Assembly: GCA_030430565.1 (NCBI GenBank)
Contig: JAUIKS010000043.1
Span: 1 to 64,000, forward strand
Origin: Polyangia bacterium
GTDB taxonomy: Bacteria > Myxococcota_A > Polyangia > Nannocystales > Nannocystaceae
DNA: 64,000 nucleotides
Direction of reading: 5' to 3'
Positions 29,873 through 39,847 of this stretch are shown piece after piece. The notes beneath the pieces are model-generated. The model did no database searches. It saw nothing but the letters and a program-made list of their open reading frames with translations, and was not told the DNA's origin. The translations under genes were made by a program, and so were the position numbers. Position 1 is the stretch's first letter; every line of letters starts with the position of its first letter.

Positions 29873-32800
29873 TGTCGCAAAAACCAGCTACGGACAACAA
29901 GTACGTGCAGTTCCGCGGCGAGCCGCGGGCGCTGGTGAGCCACGGCAGCTCGCTGGCGTTCGTCACCGTGCACCCCGAGGGCCAGCCGACGGCGCTGTAC
30001 CGGCTCGGCCTCGAGGACGCCCGGCTCGCGGCCGATCCGCTGCCCGCCGGCGGCGTCGCGCTCGCGCTCGCGGGGGACCGGCTGTACATCGCCGGGAGCG
30101 AGGGGCAGCTGTCGTGGGCGCCGCTCGAGGCCGGCGAGCCGAAGCCGCTGGGGCAGCCGCTGAGCCCCGCGCCGACGGCACTGGACCGCGTCGGCGGAGG
30201 TGACCTAGAGGACATCCAGCTGGTCGCGCTGTGCGGCGAGGAGCTGGTGCTGGTCTCCGCCGCGAGCGGGCGCGAGCTGCAGCGCAGCATGCTGGGCGCC
30301 GCCGGCACGGCGCTCGCGGTCGACCCGAGCGGGAGCTGGGTCGCGGTCGGCCTGCGCGACGGGACCCTGCGGATCTTCGAGCGCGTGCTCGAGGGCGGGC
30401 GGCCCGGCGAGGACGCGCGGCTCAAGCACTCGTCCTCGGGCAAGCTGCACCGCGGCGAGATCACGGCGCTGCTGTTCGAGCGCGGCGCCGAGCTGCGCGT
30501 CTTGTCGACGGGCGTCGACAAGCAGATCCTGATCACCCACGCCCGCGGCGCGCTCGAGCCGGAGAACCGCTCGGGCAAGAGCGAGCACGCCGAGCCGTGC
30601 CGCGCGATGATCCACGGCGACGAGGGCCGGTTCTACACGGCCGGGCGCGACGCGGTGATCAAGGCCTGGCCGGGGACCTCCGGGCAGAAGCGGCCGGTCA
30701 CTTTTAAGGACAAGGTCGGCAAGGTCGTCGCGCTGACGATGACGGACTACCGCGGGCGCGTGCACCTCGCGGCCGCCTGCGCCGACTCGACGCTGCGCGT
30801 CTTCTCGCTCGAGAAAGGCAAGCCGCAGGAGCGCGTGCTGCTCGTGCACGGCGCCTACGGCTGGGCCGTCAAGAAGCTGCGGCGCAAAGACCCGGCGATC
30901 CGCGAGGGCGTGCTCAAGACGCTCGCGCGCTACAACGACGCCCAGGCGATCGAGCTGCTCGGCAACCAAGCGCGGGTCGACGAGGATCACGGGCTCAAGG
31001 TCAAGGCGACCGAGCTGCTCGGCGCCTCGCAAAACCCCCGCGCGATCAAGGAGCTCGAGCAGCTGCTGCGCGCGCCCGAGGAGGCCGTGCGGGTCGCCGC
31101 GTTCGCGGGCCTGCGCGCGCTGGAGGGCGAGTCGAGCCTGCGGCCGATCGAGCTCGCGCTCTCGGTCGGGCGCCGCGATGTCGGCGTGATCGCGACGGGC
31201 GCGCTCGCGAAGCTCGCGGAGAGCGATGAGCTGGCGATGGACCGGCTGGTCAAGGCGCTCAACGACGAGCCGCGCGAGGTCCGGACCGCCGCCCTGGTCG
31301 CGCTCGAGCGGCTGCACGAGGACAGCTCGCCCGAGGCCGACATCCTGTCGCTCCGCTCCTCCCGCGCCGATGTCCGCGAGCTGGCGCTGGTGCGCCTGTG
31401 GCAGCGCCAGCTGATCGGGCGGCCGGAGGTCGCCGCGGCGCTGCGACGCTTCAGCGCCGACGACAACGCCGAGGTGCGCCAGACCGCGTACCTGATCTCG
31501 CTGCTGCGCCGGCCGATCTTGGCCAAGGCGCTGCAAGTCCGCGACAAGCAGATCGATCGCCAGCTCGACGAGCTCGCGCGGGTCCCCGACCCGTCGAAGC
31601 CCGCTGCAGTCGCGGGCGACGCGGATCTGCCCGCGGCGGCCGACGCCGAAGAGGAGACGAAGGGCCCCGAGGACGTCCCGCTCGACGACGTGGGCGAGGA
31701 GGACAAGCTCCCGCTGCTCGAGGCGATGTCGAGCCGCGCGCGCGACACCTGCCTGGCCGGCGCCAAGGGCCTCGCGCTGCTCGAGGACGCGCGCGCCCTC
31801 GGGACGCTCCTGCAGCTCAGCCGGGAGCAGGCCGCGAGCGTGCGCGTCGAGACCTGCCGGGCCCTCGAGGCGCTCGGCGACCCGCGCGGCGCTGGTCGTC
31901 TGCGCCTGCTGATGCGCGACAGCGACGCGAGCGTGCGCGACGCGGCGTTCACGGCGCTCGCGCGGCTCGAGCGGAGCCAGCCCTTGGTGGTCGCCGAGGC
32001 CGGGCTGCTCGCGGAGCACGAGGATGTGCGAAGGCGCGGCCTCGAGATGGTGGTCGGCATGCTCAAGCGGCGGCGCGCGGCGGCGCGCCGGGCCGACAGC
32101 GGCGAGGACGAGATCGAGGAGATCGAGGAGATCGAGGAGGTCGAGGAGATCGAGGAGGTCGAGGAGGACAGCATCGCCAGCCTCGAGGCCGACGCCGCGG
32201 CGGCGGTCGAGGCGGTCGACGGCGGCGGCGATGCCGACACCCCCGACACGCCGGCGCTGCGCCTGCTGGAGCGCGCGCTGGGGGACGCCTCGATCGTCGT
32301 GCGCCGCGAGGCGTTCAAGGCCGTGCTCAACCTCGAGGTCAAGGGCGGCGGCGCTCGCAGCCTGCGCTTCGCGCTGCGCAGCATCCACGCCGACATCCGC
32401 CGCGAGGTCCTGACCGAGGTCACCGCGCAGATCTCTGAGTCGTGGGCCTGGCCGCTGCTGCTCGAGCTGTTCGAAGACCCCGACCCCGGCGTGCGCGGCG
32501 AGGCCTTTAAGTTCGCGATGAAGCGGACCAAGGGCGTCGGCCTGGAGCCGCTCTCGGCCGCGCTCAAGGGTCGCTACAGCGACCTGCGGATCGAGGCCAC
32601 GAAGATCCTCGGCAAGCGCAAGGCCGAGGGCATCCGCGCGCTGCTCTCGACCGCGGTCGACGACGAAGACGAGGCCGTGCGCCAGCTGGCGATCGACGCG
32701 CTGCTGGTCAACGAGGCCGAGGACGCGCTCAAGGAGGCGATGCGCAGCGAATACCCGGACGTGGCCGTTCGGGCAGCTGAGGCCCGGGCCGCGCACGGCG

Positions 32801-35800
32801 ACCTGGGCGCCGAGAAGCCGCTGCTCGCGGTCCTCGCCGCGCCCGAGCCGGAGATCCCGGCGCTGCGCGCGAAGTGGACTGACCGCGTGCTGCGAGCGCT
32901 GGCCGGCTTGGCGGCGCTCGGCAAGCCCGACGCGCGCGCGCAGGTCCGCGCGCTGCTCGAGCACAAAGACGCGAAGATCCGCCGCAAGGCCGCGACCGCG
33001 CTGGCCTGGATGGCGCGGCCCGACGCGCTCGCCGAGCTGCAGGAGGCGCTGCAGCACAGCGACAAGGTCGTGCAGCGCGAGGCGGCGCTCGGCCTCGCCT
33101 ACTGCGGAGACCCCTCGGGGGCCTCGATCATCTTCTCCGCCCGCGACCGCGACATCCCGCCGATGACGCGGATGTACGCGGCGCTCGCCCTGGGCGCCCA
33201 GGCCGACGACGTGTTCATGTCGTTCCTCGACGCGCGCGGGGAGTCCGTCCGCGAGCGCGCGCTGCTGCTGCTGCTGCTCAACGAGCTGTGTGAGAACGAC
33301 GGGATCCCGGACCGCTGCCTGGCGACGCTGGCGTCGGCGCACCCGCGCGTGCGCCTCGTCGCCGCCCAGGCGCTCGAGGTCTTCAACGAGTCCACGGCCT
33401 TCGCCGAGTTCGTGTGCGTGCAGTTCAACCGCCGCGGCGACAACAAGCCGGCGTGGAAGGTCGACGCCGAGATCGTGGCGAGCCTGGGCGAGCTGATCGC
33501 CCACGGCGACGTGCTCGGCAACCCGCAGATCAAGGTCCGCGCGGCCCAGCTGCTCGAGGCGCTCGACGCCGAGCGGCAGGAGGGCTTCGACCGCCAGTGG
33601 GCCGTGTTCTCGCGCCGCTACGCCAACGCGCTCGCCGAGCGCCAGGCGGTAGCGAGCCTGCGGGCCCGCGCCGAGCTGGCCTACGCCTCCTCGGAGCTGC
33701 GGGAGATCGTCTTCGGCGCCTACACGGGCCTGTCCCGACTGCCAGGTGGCGCGGCGGAGACGAGGATCCGGCAGACCGCGCTCGCGCGCCTCGTCGAGAT
33801 CGCCGAGGAGGACAAGCGCCGGCGCGGCGCGGTGATCTCGGTGCTCCGCCTGGCCTTGGTCGACGCCCAGGCGATCATCCGCAAGCTCGCCTTCGAGAGC
33901 CTGCAGAAGCTCGAGATGGACGGCGCCAGCCTCGCGACCGAGGCGCTCGCCAGCGGGCACCGCGACTGCGGCGCGCTCGGCCTCAAGCTGCTGTCCTCGC
34001 TCGGGAGCGCCTCGGCCGGCCTCGCGGTCCTCGAGGACGTGCTCGTGCAGCACACCGACGGCCTCGAGCACGAGGCGGCCAAGCTGCTCGCCGAGCTGCG
34101 CAGCACCGAGAAGGGCGACCCCGCCGAGGGCCTGTCGGGCGAGGAGGCCGCGCAGGCCCGCGAGCGCGCGCGCAAGGCCGCGCTGATCGTCGTCCACGCG
34201 CGCGCGCTGGCGGCTCGCTCCGAGTCGATGCGCGACGAGGCCGTGCGCGGGCTCGCCGGGGCCTACGAAGAGGGCGGCGAGGGGCCGGCGGCGGCGGGGC
34301 TGCGCGCCGCCCTGGGCTCGCGCTTTCGCAAGGTCCGCTTCGCGGCCGCGAGCCTGCTCGCCGATCGCGGTGACGCGGCTTCCTACGAGGTGCTCGTCGA
34401 GATGCTGCGCTCGGATCGTCGCAACGAGCAGCGCGAGGCGATCAACCGGCTGCGGCGGCTCGGAGACGGCCGCGCGCCCTCGGCGTTCATGGACCGGATC
34501 GATCACGACCCGGCCGGCAGCGCGATGGCGGACGAGCTGCTCAAGGCGGCCGGGGGGTACCGCCAGGTCGCCGACGCCCCGCGCCTCTTGCAGTTCTTGG
34601 AGAAGCCGAAGCGCCGCCGCGCCGCCTGGGGGGCGCTGCTGAGCATCAGCGGTCACGACCAGACGATCGAGGATCCCGAGGACAAGTCCGGGCGCATCGA
34701 GGAGTGGGAGCTGCGCCAGCACCCGCGCCACGACGACGTGCTCGCCAACATGATGCGGGCCGGCTACCGCCTGGGTGAAGATCGCCTGCTGGAGCAGGTC
34801 ATGCCGGCCGCGCGCTGGTCGCGACGCAGCGCGGTCAACTCCGTGCTCGCGACCCTGTGCGAGTACTCGCGCCCGGCCGTGCGCCACGCGGCCGTCGAGG
34901 CGCTGGGCTGGCGCGTGCGCCAGCGCGGGGCCGAGGTCGACGCGCTGCTGGGCGCGCTGCGATCGGGCGATCCCGAGACCCAGTTCTTCGCCGCCGAGGG
35001 CCTCGCGCTCGCCGGCTACGGCGAGGGGGTGACGGTCCTGCTGACCTGCATCGACCTGCTCCCGAACCTCCGGCAGCGCCAGCGCGCGGTCAAGGCCCTG
35101 GGCGAGCTCGCCGACCCGCGCGCGCTCGATCCGCTGCTGCGCCTCGTGACCGACGACGGGCACGCGCTGCAGGAGCAGGCGGCCGAGGCCCTGGGGCACA
35201 TGGGCAAGGCGGCGCCCGAGAAAGCCGAGCGCGTGTTCGGGATCCTCTCGCGCCTGTCCAAGGGGACCGGCGGCGTCGCGCGCCAGGCCCTGACCGGCCT
35301 GCGCTGGTTCGGGACCCGCGACGCGTGGGCGCTGATCCGCGAGCGCGCGCGCGACGACGTCTGGCAGATCCGCCAGCGCGTCGCCGAGCTGCTCGAGCAC
35401 AACGACACGCCCTCGACGCGCGCGCTGCTCGTCGATCGCCTCAAGCACGAGGGCTACCACCGGGTCGCGCGCGCGCTGGCGAAGAGCTTTCGCGCGCTCT
35501 CGGGGCCGGACTCGCTCGAGCCCGACTACGTGTTCCTGCAGTCGGCGGTCCGCAACCTCGAGCCGAACACCGTCGAGCGCCTGCGCGAGCGCGGCGACCC
35601 GGGCCGGATCCTCGAGCTGCTCTCGCAGCTCACCCAGGAGGAGCACCGCGGGGTGCTGGTCGCCTCGCTGATGACCCGCGACCCGCTGCCGGTCGACGAG
35701 GCCTCCGAGCAGCTCGACAGCGCGCACGAGGGGACGGCCGGCGTGGCCGCGCAGATCCTCGGGCACGCCGGCGCGCGCGCGGCCGCGGCCCACGGCCGCC

Positions 35801-36564
35801 GGCTCGAGGCCTTCACCCAGGAGATGCGCTTCTCCTGGGAGCGCGAGTTTGTCTCGGCGCGCGAGGGCAAGTCGAACCGGCTGACCAACGTAACAGGTCC
35901 GTTGAAGCAGATGCTGTGGGCCTGCGGGCGCGTCGGCGTCGCGACGGCTGAGCTGATCGAGAGCTCGCGGCTGGGCGGGGACGACCCGCGCGGGCGTCAG
36001 GTCCGGCGCGCCGCGGTCCTCGCCCTGGCGAGCGGCGCCGGCGGGGGCAAGGGCCAGGGCCGGCTCGCCGAGGTCGCGGTCGGCTCGGACGCCGAGCTGC
36101 GGACGATCGCCGCCGGGGGCCTGGCCGCGCACGCGCCCCAGCGCGCGGCCTCGCTGGTCGGCGACATCCTCGACGACCGCGCGAGCCTGACGCGGCTGCT
36201 CAGCTCGAAGAAAGCGGCCCAGAGCGCGCGGGTCCACAAGGCCCTGGGCGACGCGGCCGCGAGCGTGCACTACCAAGGCGTCGCGCTCCCGCATCTCGTG
36301 GAGCGCGCCGACACGCGCGGGCTGATCGCGGTGCTGGCTGACGGTGAGCAGATCGAGTCCGCGCGCCTCGGCGCGATCGAGGGCCTCGCCCGGATCGCCA
36401 ACAAGACCGCGCTCGACTGGCTCGCGAACTTCGCGAGCAGCGCCGACGAGGAAGACGAGGAGCTGCGCAAGGCCGCGTGGCGGGCGATCCGCCGCGCCAA
36501 GCGGCAGCGGGCCCAAGCCAGCGAGACGCGCGAGCGTCACTACCGATGGGAGGTTGAGGTTTGA
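29872..36564 (+). CDS. Giant WD40/HEAT-repeat scaffold protein
   Basis: 2230 aa. Residues about 10-330 look like a WD40-type beta-propeller (blades such as VDPSGSWVAVGLRDGTLRIF, EGRFYTAGRDAVIKAW and LAAACADSTLRVFSLEKG). From about 340 to the end the chain is a long series of HEAT/Armadillo-like helical repeats (VRVAAFAGLRAL, VRQLAIDALLVNEA, IRRKAATALAWMA and many more), which form extended superhelical scaffolds. A charged stretch at about 745-768 is a tandem of GAGATCGAG-type 9-mers coding EEIEEIEEVE. No catalytic motif, signal peptide or membrane helix seen. Such proteins usually bind partners. It starts one base before the upstream stop ends and ends overlapping a TTG (TTGA) of the SWIM/WGR gene, so the operon is translationally coupled. 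Role: scaffold or sensor, inferred. Confidence 0.82.
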   Translation: MSQKPATDNKYVQFRGEPRALVSHGSSLAFVTVHPEGQPTALYRLGLEDARLAADPLPAGGVALALAGDRLYIAGSEGQLSWAPLEAGEPKPLGQPLSPAPTALDRVGGGDLEDIQLVALCGEELVLVSAASGRELQRSMLGAAGTALAVDPSGSWVAVGLRDGTLRIFERVLEGGRPGEDARLKHSSSGKLHRGEITALLFERGAELRVLSTGVDKQILITHARGALEPENRSGKSEHAEPCRAMIHGDEGRFYTAGRDAVIKAWPGTSGQKRPVTFKDKVGKVVALTMTDYRGRVHLAAACADSTLRVFSLEKGKPQERVLLVHGAYGWAVKKLRRKDPAIREGVLKTLARYNDAQAIELLGNQARVDEDHGLKVKATELLGASQNPRAIKELEQLLRAPEEAVRVAAFAGLRALEGESSLRPIELALSVGRRDVGVIATGALAKLAESDELAMDRLVKALNDEPREVRTAALVALERLHEDSSPEADILSLRSSRADVRELALVRLWQRQLIGRPEVAAALRRFSADDNAEVRQTAYLISLLRRPILAKALQVRDKQIDRQLDELARVPDPSKPAAVAGDADLPAAADAEEETKGPEDVPLDDVGEEDKLPLLEAMSSRARDTCLAGAKGLALLEDARALGTLLQLSREQAASVRVETCRALEALGDPRGAGRLRLLMRDSDASVRDAAFTALARLERSQPLVVAEAGLLAEHEDVRRRGLEMVVGMLKRRRAAARRADSGEDEIEEIEEIEEVEEIEEVEEDSIASLEADAAAAVEAVDGGGDADTPDTPALRLLERALGDASIVVRREAFKAVLNLEVKGGGARSLRFALRSIHADIRREVLTEVTAQISESWAWPLLLELFEDPDPGVRGEAFKFAMKRTKGVGLEPLSAALKGRYSDLRIEATKILGKRKAEGIRALLSTAVDDEDEAVRQLAIDALLVNEAEDALKEAMRSEYPDVAVRAAEARAAHGDLGAEKPLLAVLAAPEPEIPALRAKWTDRVLRALAGLAALGKPDARAQVRALLEHKDAKIRRKAATALAWMARPDALAELQEALQHSDKVVQREAALGLAYCGDPSGASIIFSARDRDIPPMTRMYAALALGAQADDVFMSFLDARGESVRERALLLLLLNELCENDGIPDRCLATLASAHPRVRLVAAQALEVFNESTAFAEFVCVQFNRRGDNKPAWKVDAEIVASLGELIAHGDVLGNPQIKVRAAQLLEALDAERQEGFDRQWAVFSRRYANALAERQAVASLRARAELAYASSELREIVFGAYTGLSRLPGGAAETRIRQTALARLVEIAEEDKRRRGAVISVLRLALVDAQAIIRKLAFESLQKLEMDGASLATEALASGHRDCGALGLKLLSSLGSASAGLAVLEDVLVQHTDGLEHEAAKLLAELRSTEKGDPAEGLSGEEAAQARERARKAALIVVHARALAARSESMRDEAVRGLAGAYEEGGEGPAAAGLRAALGSRFRKVRFAAASLLADRGDAASYEVLVEMLRSDRRNEQREAINRLRRLGDGRAPSAFMDRIDHDPAGSAMADELLKAAGGYRQVADAPRLLQFLEKPKRRRAAWGALLSISGHDQTIEDPEDKSGRIEEWELRQHPRHDDVLANMMRAGYRLGEDRLLEQVMPAARWSRRSAVNSVLATLCEYSRPAVRHAAVEALGWRVRQRGAEVDALLGALRSGDPETQFFAAEGLALAGYGEGVTVLLTCIDLLPNLRQRQRAVKALGELADPRALDPLLRLVTDDGHALQEQAAEALGHMGKAAPEKAERVFGILSRLSKGTGGVARQALTGLRWFGTRDAWALIRERARDDVWQIRQRVAELLEHNDTPSTRALLVDRLKHEGYHRVARALAKSFRALSGPDSLEPDYVFLQSAVRNLEPNTVERLRERGDPGRILELLSQLTQEEHRGVLVASLMTRDPLPVDEASEQLDSAHEGTAGVAAQILGHAGARAAAAHGRRLEAFTQEMRFSWEREFVSAREGKSNRLTNVTGPLKQMLWACGRVGVATAELIESSRLGGDDPRGRQVRRAAVLALASGAGGGKGQGRLAEVAVGSDAELRTIAAGGLAAHAPQRAASLVGDILDDRASLTRLLSSKKAAQSARVHKALGDAAASVHYQGVALPHLVERADTRGLIAVLADGEQIESARLGAIEGLARIANKTALDWLANFASSADEEDEELRKAAWRAIRRAKRQRAQASETRERHYRWEVEV

Positions 36565-38510
36565 CCGACACGACCGACACGTCCAAGCCCGCCGAAGGCG
36601 CGGCGGAGGCCACCGGCACCCGCCCCGAGGACGACGTCACGAAGACGCGGACCTCGATCGATCTGCGCTACAAGGGCGCGAGCCAGGTCGTGCCCGAGGG
36701 CACCGGCTCCCGCCTCGCGCTGTTCAGCGACGAGCGGCGCGCCGACGTGCGCGTGCGCGGGCAGGTGAAGCAGCCGCTGCGCCTGCGCGAGGCGCTCTCG
36801 GCGCTCTACGACGTCGTCAGCTCTGATTTTCGATATGTGCCAAAGGACAGAACCGCGTACCTGGCCTACATGCGCATGCGCAAGCAGACGGCGACCATGG
36901 ACACGCTCCGCGCGCAGCAGGCCTACTTCGAGTGGATGGCGCGCAACGACCCCTACGCGTGGCTGATCCTCGACCCCGTGGTCACGGTCCACCCGGACGC
37001 GATGATCTTCGAGGTGTTCTCGAAGGACGAGGGCTCCTACGCCAAGCTCGACGTCGACTGGTCGGTGTTCGAGCTCGACGAGCCGGCGCGCTACGGGACC
37101 ACCAACGTCGACTACAGCAAGGCGCTGTTCGAGGGCGTGCAGCGCATGCGCAGCTACCGGGAGACGCGGATCTCCATCGGGCGCGAGGCCGTCGAGCTGT
37201 CGACCCCGGCGTCCGGCGACAGCGTGGTCGAGAAGAAGATCCAGGTGCCCGACACCTGGCTGCGCGGCTTCTTGCAGGTGCAGTCGGCGGCGACGCTGCC
37301 GTGGACGCGCCTGCGGATCTCGGCGATCGACCTCTACAACGTGCTGCGTCAGCTCCGGCTGCACGCCGACCAGAAGCGCAAGGGCCGGGGCGTGCGCATC
37401 GAACTCTCGCCGGGCGAGCCGCCGCGCTTGGTGCTCGAGCCCTGGGAGGTCGTCATCGAGACCGGCGCCGGCCCCTACAAGGGGCGCACCGCGGGCGTGT
37501 TCCGGATCTGGGGACGTCGCCGCCTGATGCTGCTGCGGCGCATGCTGCCCTTCATCGAGACCGTCGACATCTACCTGCTCGGCAGCGGCCTGCCGAGCTT
37601 CTACGTCCTGCGCGCCGGCGCGTTCACCTTCACGCTCGGGCTCACCGGCTTCACCTCGTCGAACTGGGCGCAGGCGGTCAACTTCGACCTGCTGCTGCCG
37701 CGCGCGCGCACCGAGTCGGTCAAGCGCTCGCTCGAGGAGACCCTCAAGGTCCTCGGGCGTCGCTGGTCGGCGTCGGCGACCGACATCATGCTCGCGGTCG
37801 ACGGCGACCCCGACGAGATCTTCTCGGCGCTGCAGCTCGGCTGTCAGCAGGGCGCGATCATGTACGACCTCGCGCGCGACGTGTATCGGCTGCGCCCGCT
37901 GGTCGACGGCGAGCTCGAGCTCGACCGCATCGAGTACCGCAACGCCCGCGAGCGCGTCGGCCACGACTTGGTGGAGGCAGGCGAGGTCACGATCGCGACC
38001 GAGAACCGGATCTACGGCGTCGGCCTCGAGCTGACCGGCAAGGTCAACGTCGCCGCGGACCACCGCGAGTACCGGCCGCAGCTCGTCGTCGACGATGACG
38101 GCCGCGTGAAGAAGGCCGTGTGCACCTGCGCCTTCTACCGCCGGCACAAGCTCAAGGAGGGGCCGTGCGCCCACCTGATCGCGCTGCGCATGGCCTACGC
38201 CCGCGAGGAGGAGCGTCGCCGCAAGCTGCGGGGGCGCTCGCGCGCGGAGATCGAGATCGAGACCCGGACCTACGCGCGTCGGCGCAGCGGCGGAGAGGAG
38301 ATCTACCAGCTCTCGCTCGACCGTCGCCGGCTCAAGCTGCGCTGGGGCCCGCGGCGCGACGCCGCCTTCGGGGGTCAAGACGGCGGCGCGCGCTCGGGGC
38401 TGCGCGTGCAGACGCTGGTGTTTAACTCGGTCGCGGACGCGCGCGCGGCCTACTTCGATCGCGTCGAGCAGCTCGAGGCGCGGGGCTACCTGGACGCGAC
38501 GGCGGGCTAG
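36561..38510 (+). CDS. SWIM zinc-finger and WGR-domain protein
   Basis: 649 aa from a TTG overlapping the upstream stop, with GGGAGGTTGAGG just before it. Residues about 95-440 are an alpha/beta region of unknown fold. Residues about 510-545 contain a SWIM zinc finger, CxCx(n)CxH: VCTCAFYRRHKL followed by EGPCAHLIALRM. The C-terminal about 75 residues resemble a WGR domain (IYQLSLDRRRLKLRWGP, LVFNSVADARAAYFDR, LEARGYLDA), a nucleic-acid end-sensing domain found in PARPs and bacterial conflict systems. SWIM domains bind DNA or proteins. Together with BRCT and the RT this points to recognition of nucleic-acid ends. Its stop is 35 bp from the RT start, with no space for another gene or a retron RNA. 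Confidence 0.82.
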   Translation: MTDTTDTSKPAEGAAEATGTRPEDDVTKTRTSIDLRYKGASQVVPEGTGSRLALFSDERRADVRVRGQVKQPLRLREALSALYDVVSSDFRYVPKDRTAYLAYMRMRKQTATMDTLRAQQAYFEWMARNDPYAWLILDPVVTVHPDAMIFEVFSKDEGSYAKLDVDWSVFELDEPARYGTTNVDYSKALFEGVQRMRSYRETRISIGREAVELSTPASGDSVVEKKIQVPDTWLRGFLQVQSAATLPWTRLRISAIDLYNVLRQLRLHADQKRKGRGVRIELSPGEPPRLVLEPWEVVIETGAGPYKGRTAGVFRIWGRRRLMLLRRMLPFIETVDIYLLGSGLPSFYVLRAGAFTFTLGLTGFTSSNWAQAVNFDLLLPRARTESVKRSLEETLKVLGRRWSASATDIMLAVDGDPDEIFSALQLGCQQGAIMYDLARDVYRLRPLVDGELELDRIEYRNARERVGHDLVEAGEVTIATENRIYGVGLELTGKVNVAADHREYRPQLVVDDDGRVKKAVCTCAFYRRHKLKEGPCAHLIALRMAYAREEERRRKLRGRSRAEIEIETRTYARRRSGGEEIYQLSLDRRRLKLRWGPRRDAAFGGQDGGARSGLRVQTLVFNSVADARAAYFDRVEQLEARGYLDATAG

Positions 38511-38545
38511 CCGGGAACGACCTCGGAACGGAACGGACCACACGC

Positions 38546-39847
38546 ATGGCCACCGACTCACAAGCGAACCGACTTCGGGACCTCTGGCGCGCCATCGAGC
38601 AGGCCGGCGGGACCGACAAGTACATCCAGTCGCAGCTGCGCGAGCGCGGCTTCCTGGTCGAGCGGCGCGAGACCGACAAGATGAGCAAGGCGCAGCTGCA
38701 GCGCTACAAGAAGCAGCTGAAGGCCGAGGCCGCCGAGAAGCGCAAGCTCAAGCGCGACGCCTGGCAGGCCTACCGCGCGCAGCACGTCGTGCACCTCGGC
38801 GAGGGCGTGTTCTGGAACGACCAGACCGACTTCGACCGCTGGGACCTGCGCGACGCCGACGAGCGCGCGGCCGAGAACGAGCTGCCGCAGCTCGACAACC
38901 CCGGGCAGCTCGCCGCGGCGCTCGGTCTCGAGATCGCCCAGCTGCGCTGGATGGCCTACCACCGCGACGCCGCGACCAAGCTGCACTACTACCGCTTCAC
39001 GATCCCCAAGCGCAGCGGCGGCGAGCGCCCGATCTGGGCGCCGCACAAGCAGCTCAAGGCCGCCCAGCGGTGGATCCTGCGCAACATCGTCGAGCGCCTC
39101 CCGGTCCACGGCGCCGCCCACGGCTTCCTCCCCGGGCGCTCGATCGCCAGCAACGCGGCCCAGCACAGCGGCGCGAAGATCATCGTCAAGGTCGACCTCA
39201 AGGACTTCTTCCCCACGGTCACCCTGCCGCGCGTGAAGGGGGTGTTCCGCAAGGCCGGCTACCGCGAGCAGATCGCGACGCTGCTCGCGCTTTTGTGCAC
39301 CGAGGCGCCGCGCGAGATCGCCCAGCACGAGGGGCGGACCTACTACCTGTCCCTCGGGCCACGATGTCTACCCCAGGGCGCGCCGACCAGCCCGGGCCTG
39401 ACCAACACCCTGTGCCTGCGCCTCGACCGGCGGCTCCAGGGCCTCGCCAGCAAGCTCGGCTGGCGCTACACGCGATACGCCGACGACCTGACCTTCAGCT
39501 TGCCCAACGGTCATAACGGCGCGCCGCGGGTCGGCGCGCTGCTCGGCGCGATCGCCCACATCGCGGCCGACGAGGGCTTCGCGGTCCACCCCGACAAGAC
39601 TCGAGTCTCGCGCGAGGGCGGTCGCCAGCGCGTCACCGGCCTGGTCGTCAACGGCGACGGCGGGCCGCGGGTGCCGCGGGCGATCAAGCGGCAGATCCGC
39701 GCGGCGATCCACAACCTTTCGAAGGGGAAGCCGCTCAAGGAGGGCGAGACCCTGAGCAAGATCGCGGGCTGGGTCGCCTACATCCACATGACCGATCCGA
39801 AGCTTGGAAAAAAGCTGCAGGAGCAGCTCGCGGCGGTCTCGGGCTGA
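38546..39847 (+). CDS. Retron-type reverse transcriptase (Mx162-like)
   Basis: 433 aa. RNA-directed DNA polymerase. An N-terminal extension of about 130 residues (helical; GTDKYIQSQLRERG, YRAQHVVHLGEGV) precedes the RT core: PKRSGGERPIWAPHKQLKAAQ (RT1), catalytic D217 in VKVDLKDFF, QGAPTSP at 277-283, YADD at 311-314. Both signatures of retron RTs are present: NAxxH (N203-H207, NAAQH) and VTG (363-365). The core and the N-terminal part closely match my recollection of the myxobacterial Mx162 retron RT (LPVHGAAHGF, VKVDLKDFFP, AAIHN-KGKP). Retron RTs copy their own msr-msd RNA into msDNA; no such RNA fits between 38510 and 38546. Last of four coupled genes with BRCT/HEAT, WD40/HEAT and SWIM/WGR products. 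All catalytic residues intact. The stop overlaps a possible CTG start of the next gene. Confidence 0.95.
   Translation: MATDSQANRLRDLWRAIEQAGGTDKYIQSQLRERGFLVERRETDKMSKAQLQRYKKQLKAEAAEKRKLKRDAWQAYRAQHVVHLGEGVFWNDQTDFDRWDLRDADERAAENELPQLDNPGQLAAALGLEIAQLRWMAYHRDAATKLHYYRFTIPKRSGGERPIWAPHKQLKAAQRWILRNIVERLPVHGAAHGFLPGRSIASNAAQHSGAKIIVKVDLKDFFPTVTLPRVKGVFRKAGYREQIATLLALLCTEAPREIAQHEGRTYYLSLGPRCLPQGAPTSPGLTNTLCLRLDRRLQGLASKLGWRYTRYADDLTFSLPNGHNGAPRVGALLGAIAHIAADEGFAVHPDKTRVSREGGRQRVTGLVVNGDGGPRVPRAIKRQIRAAIHNLSKGKPLKEGETLSKIAGWVAYIHMTDPKLGKKLQEQLAAVSG

Noticed and set aside
30205..36540. An antisense open frame of over 2000 codons opposite the giant WD40/HEAT gene
   Set aside because: Such GC-rich DNA leaves antisense frames open by chance. 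The plus strand carries clear WD40 and HEAT repeats, overlapping starts with neighbours and natural residue composition; the minus product is Arg/Ala/Leu-heavy without motifs.
36561..38545. An msr-msd RNA placed just upstream of the RT as in Mx162
   Set aside because: Only 35 bp are free and the upstream gene reads as an intact WGR domain to its end, so a retron RNA there would have to overlap coding sequence; no paired a1/a2 repeats seen.
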